Assembly (NCBI GenBank): GCA_021154945.1
Contig: JAJNQF010000392.1
Span: 1-8,741 of the forward strand
Length of the DNA: 8,741 nucleotides
Reading direction: 5' to 3'
Source of the DNA: Sphingomonas sp.
Lineage (GTDB): Bacteria > Pseudomonadota > Alphaproteobacteria > Sphingomonadales > Sphingomonadaceae
Both the position numbers and the translations under genes were made by a program. Under the pieces are notes generated by a model. That model had not been told where the DNA came from. It worked only from the letters and a program-made list of their open reading frames with translations, and searched no databases. This document shows positions 6,987 through 8,741 of the stretch, in pieces. Within the stretch, counting starts at the first letter, position 1. Each line of letters opens with the position of its first letter.

Positions 6987-8741
6987 GGGCGGCACCCGCT
7001 TCGAGAAGCGATCGATCAGCACCGGCAGGACCAGCAGGATCAGGATCGGCGCGAGCGTCATCCCGCCGACCACGACCAGCGCGAGCGGCTTCTGCACCTG
7101 GCTGCCGATCCCGCTCGACAGCGCAGCCGGAAGCAACCCGATCGCCGCGACGAGGCAGGTCATCACGACCGGCCTGAGACTATGGCGGACTGTAGTTGCG
7201 AGCGCATTCTCCCGCGCAAACCCTTCGTCGACGGCGTGATTATAGGTCGTGACCACCAGAATCCCGTCCATCACCGCGATCCCGAACAGCGCGACGAAGC
7301 CGATCGCCGACGAGATGCTGAACGCGGTTCCGGTCAGCGCCAGCGCGAGCACGCCGCCGATGATCGCCATCGGGATCGCCGAGAACGCGAGCAGGCTGTC
7401 GCGGATCGAGCCGAAATTCGCATAGAGCAGCAGCAGGATCACCAGCAGGCTGATCGGCACCACGACTTCCAATCGCGCGACCGCGTTGTTGAGATTGTCG
7501 AGTTCGCCCGCCCATTCGAGATGATAGCCGGGTGGCAGGTGGACGGTCCGCTCGATCCGCGCATGCGCCTCGTCGACCGCACCGCCGAGATCGCGACCGC
7601 GGACCGAGAACTTGATCGGGATGTAGCGCTCCTGATGCTCGCGGTAGATGAACGACGCGCCCGAGGTGAGCTTCGCGTCGGCGACCTCCGACAGCGGCAC
7701 CTGGATCGTGCTGACACCGTCCGGAGACGGCACACCGATCGTGATCCGGCGGATCGCGTCGATCGTGTCGCGCTGTTCGGGTTTCAGCCGGACGACGATC
7801 GGGAAGTAGCGATCGGTGTCCTTCTCGTACAGGTCGACGTTCGACTTGCCGCCAATCGCCGCGGCGACGGTAGCGTTGATGTCGTCGGGGGTCAGCCCGT
7901 AGCGCGAGGCGCGCGCGCGATCGACGTCGATCCGCACCGTCGGTTGGCCCAGCGACTGGAAAACGCCGAGATCCTCGATCCCGCGGACCTTGGACATCTG
8001 CGCCTTGATCTGATCGGCGTATTTCTCGAGCGTCGTCAGGTCGGGACCGAACAGCTTGATCGAGTTCGCCCCCTTCACGCCCGAGGCGGCCTCCTCGACA
8101 TTATCCTCGATGATCTGCGAGAAGGAGAAGTCGACGCCGGGATATTTGGCCGACAGCCGCTTCGACAGTTCCTCGGTCAACGTCTCCTTGGTGACGCCGC
8201 TCGGCCAGGTATCGAACGGCTTAAGCGGCACGAAATATTCGGCGTTGAAGAAGCCGGTCGAGTCCGTCCCGTCGTCCGGGCGACCATGCGCGGACAACAC
8301 TGCCTGCACCTCCGGATATTGCATCAGGATCCGGCGGACGCCGTTGACCACCGGCTGCCCCGCCTCGAGGCTGACCGACGCGGGCAGCGTCGCGCGGATA
8401 TACATGTTGCCCTCTTCGAGATGCGGCAGGAACTCGATCCCGAGCGAGCGAACGCCAACCACCGCGAGCAGCATCAGCAGCAGCGCGCCACCGATAGCGA
8501 CGACCCGGTTGCCGAGCGCGAACGCGGCGGCCGGCTCGTAGACGCGGCGCAGCTTGCCGACGATCCACGTCTCCACTTCGGACAATTTGTCGGGCAGCAG
8601 CAGCGTCGCCAGCACCGGCGCGACCGTGAAGGTCGCGATCAGCCCGCCGGAGATCGCATACGCATAGGTCTTCGCCATCGGCCCGAAGATATGACCCTCG
8701 ACGCCGGTCAGCGTGAACAGCGGCAGGAAGCTGGCGATGAT
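6912..8741 (-). CDS. Heavy-metal efflux RND transporter permease, CzcA/CusA family (C-terminal 609 residues, 5' end outside window)
   Basis: The frame is open to the right edge, and the 21 residues before the first ATG (8678) read as conserved pump sequence with LPLFTLTGVEGHIFGPMA, so that ATG is internal and the gene continues beyond 8741. About 60% of a roughly 1040-residue inner-membrane proton-driven pump is present. Counting the first visible residue as 1, predicted membrane helices lie near 23-49, 79-97, 425-441, 449-470, 477-499, 524-542 and 552-576, with the second periplasmic porter/docking half between about 98 and 424. The stretch from LGIEFLPHLEEG to SGVKGANSIKLFG is typical of heavy-metal RND pumps. 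By eye, positions equivalent to the three CusA methionines are I115, E217 and L283, which is unlike a Cu(I)/Ag(I) pump and closer to CzcA types exporting divalent Zn, Co, Cd or Ni. The last 24 residues are His-rich. The pump is the upstream partner of the outer-membrane factor. Confidence 0.95.
   Translation of the reverse strand: MIASFLPLFTLTGVEGHIFGPMAKTYAYAISGGLIATFTVAPVLATLLLPDKLSEVETWIVGKLRRVYEPAAAFALGNRVVAIGGALLLMLLAVVGVRSLGIEFLPHLEEGNMYIRATLPASVSLEAGQPVVNGVRRILMQYPEVQAVLSAHGRPDDGTDSTGFFNAEYFVPLKPFDTWPSGVTKETLTEELSKRLSAKYPGVDFSFSQIIEDNVEEAASGVKGANSIKLFGPDLTTLEKYADQIKAQMSKVRGIEDLGVFQSLGQPTVRIDVDRARASRYGLTPDDINATVAAAIGGKSNVDLYEKDTDRYFPIVVRLKPEQRDTIDAIRRITIGVPSPDGVSTIQVPLSEVADAKLTSGASFIYREHQERYIPIKFSVRGRDLGGAVDEAHARIERTVHLPPGYHLEWAGELDNLNNAVARLEVVVPISLLVILLLLYANFGSIRDSLLAFSAIPMAIIGGVLALALTGTAFSISSAIGFVALFGIAVMDGILVVTTYNHAVDEGFARENALATTVRHSLRPVVMTCLVAAIGLLPAALSSGIGSQVQKPLALVVVGGMTLAPILILLVLPVLIDRFSKRVPPEDRGAHGRDVGHHPHEDGHTEATA

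Noticed and set aside
8676..8678. ATG at 8678 as the start of a short RND protein
   Set aside because: The upstream frame to 8741 encodes conserved CzcA/CusA sequence, so this methionine is internal and the gene is cut by the window edge.
1..8741. CRISPR arrays, tRNA or rRNA genes, insertion sequences, phage genes, riboswitches
   Set aside because: Read through for repeated spacers, cloverleaf-like segments, transposase motifs and terminal repeats; none found. The window is almost fully occupied by the six genes described.

Overview
The window is GC-rich DNA (codon third positions mostly G or C) with the gene content and intergenic repeat style of an alphaproteobacterium, most likely a sphingomonad (Sphingomonas or a close genus). 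That placement rests on general resemblance; no marker gene is present.

Left half, plus strand: a nitrate-assimilation segment. A short two-hairpin intergenic repeat (about 7-52) runs directly into nasA (57-2651), the molybdopterin catalytic subunit of assimilatory nitrate reductase, which carries an extra C-terminal [2Fe-2S] domain. The nasA end overlaps cobA (2641-3438), the uroporphyrinogen-III C-methyltransferase that starts siroheme synthesis; siroheme is the cofactor of the nitrite reductase expected elsewhere in the cluster. After a 159-base gap holding a perfect 11-bp inverted repeat comes an FAD/NAD(P)H ferredoxin-reductase-type flavoprotein (3598-4842). It might feed electrons to NasA or might be unrelated.

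Right half, minus strand, converging on the left half with only 21 bases between the stop codons: the distal part of a heavy-metal efflux operon read from right to left. It holds the C-terminal 609 residues of a CzcA/CusA-type RND pump (6912 to beyond 8741), then a NodT/CusC-type outer-membrane factor lipoprotein (5494-6915) joined by an ATGA overlap, then a 208-residue protein (4864-5490) three bases further on. The last protein looks like two tandem retropepsin-like (clan AA aspartic protease) domains whose catalytic motifs are degraded. The periplasmic adaptor and the pump N-terminus must lie to the right of the window.

Most of the window is ordinary metabolism and transport. The points most worth a second look are the degenerate retropepsin-like protein fixed to the efflux operon, the repeat hairpin that contains the nasA ribosome binding site, and the ferredoxin-reductase-type gene beside nasA. 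I see no CRISPR array, tRNA, rRNA, insertion sequence or phage gene.
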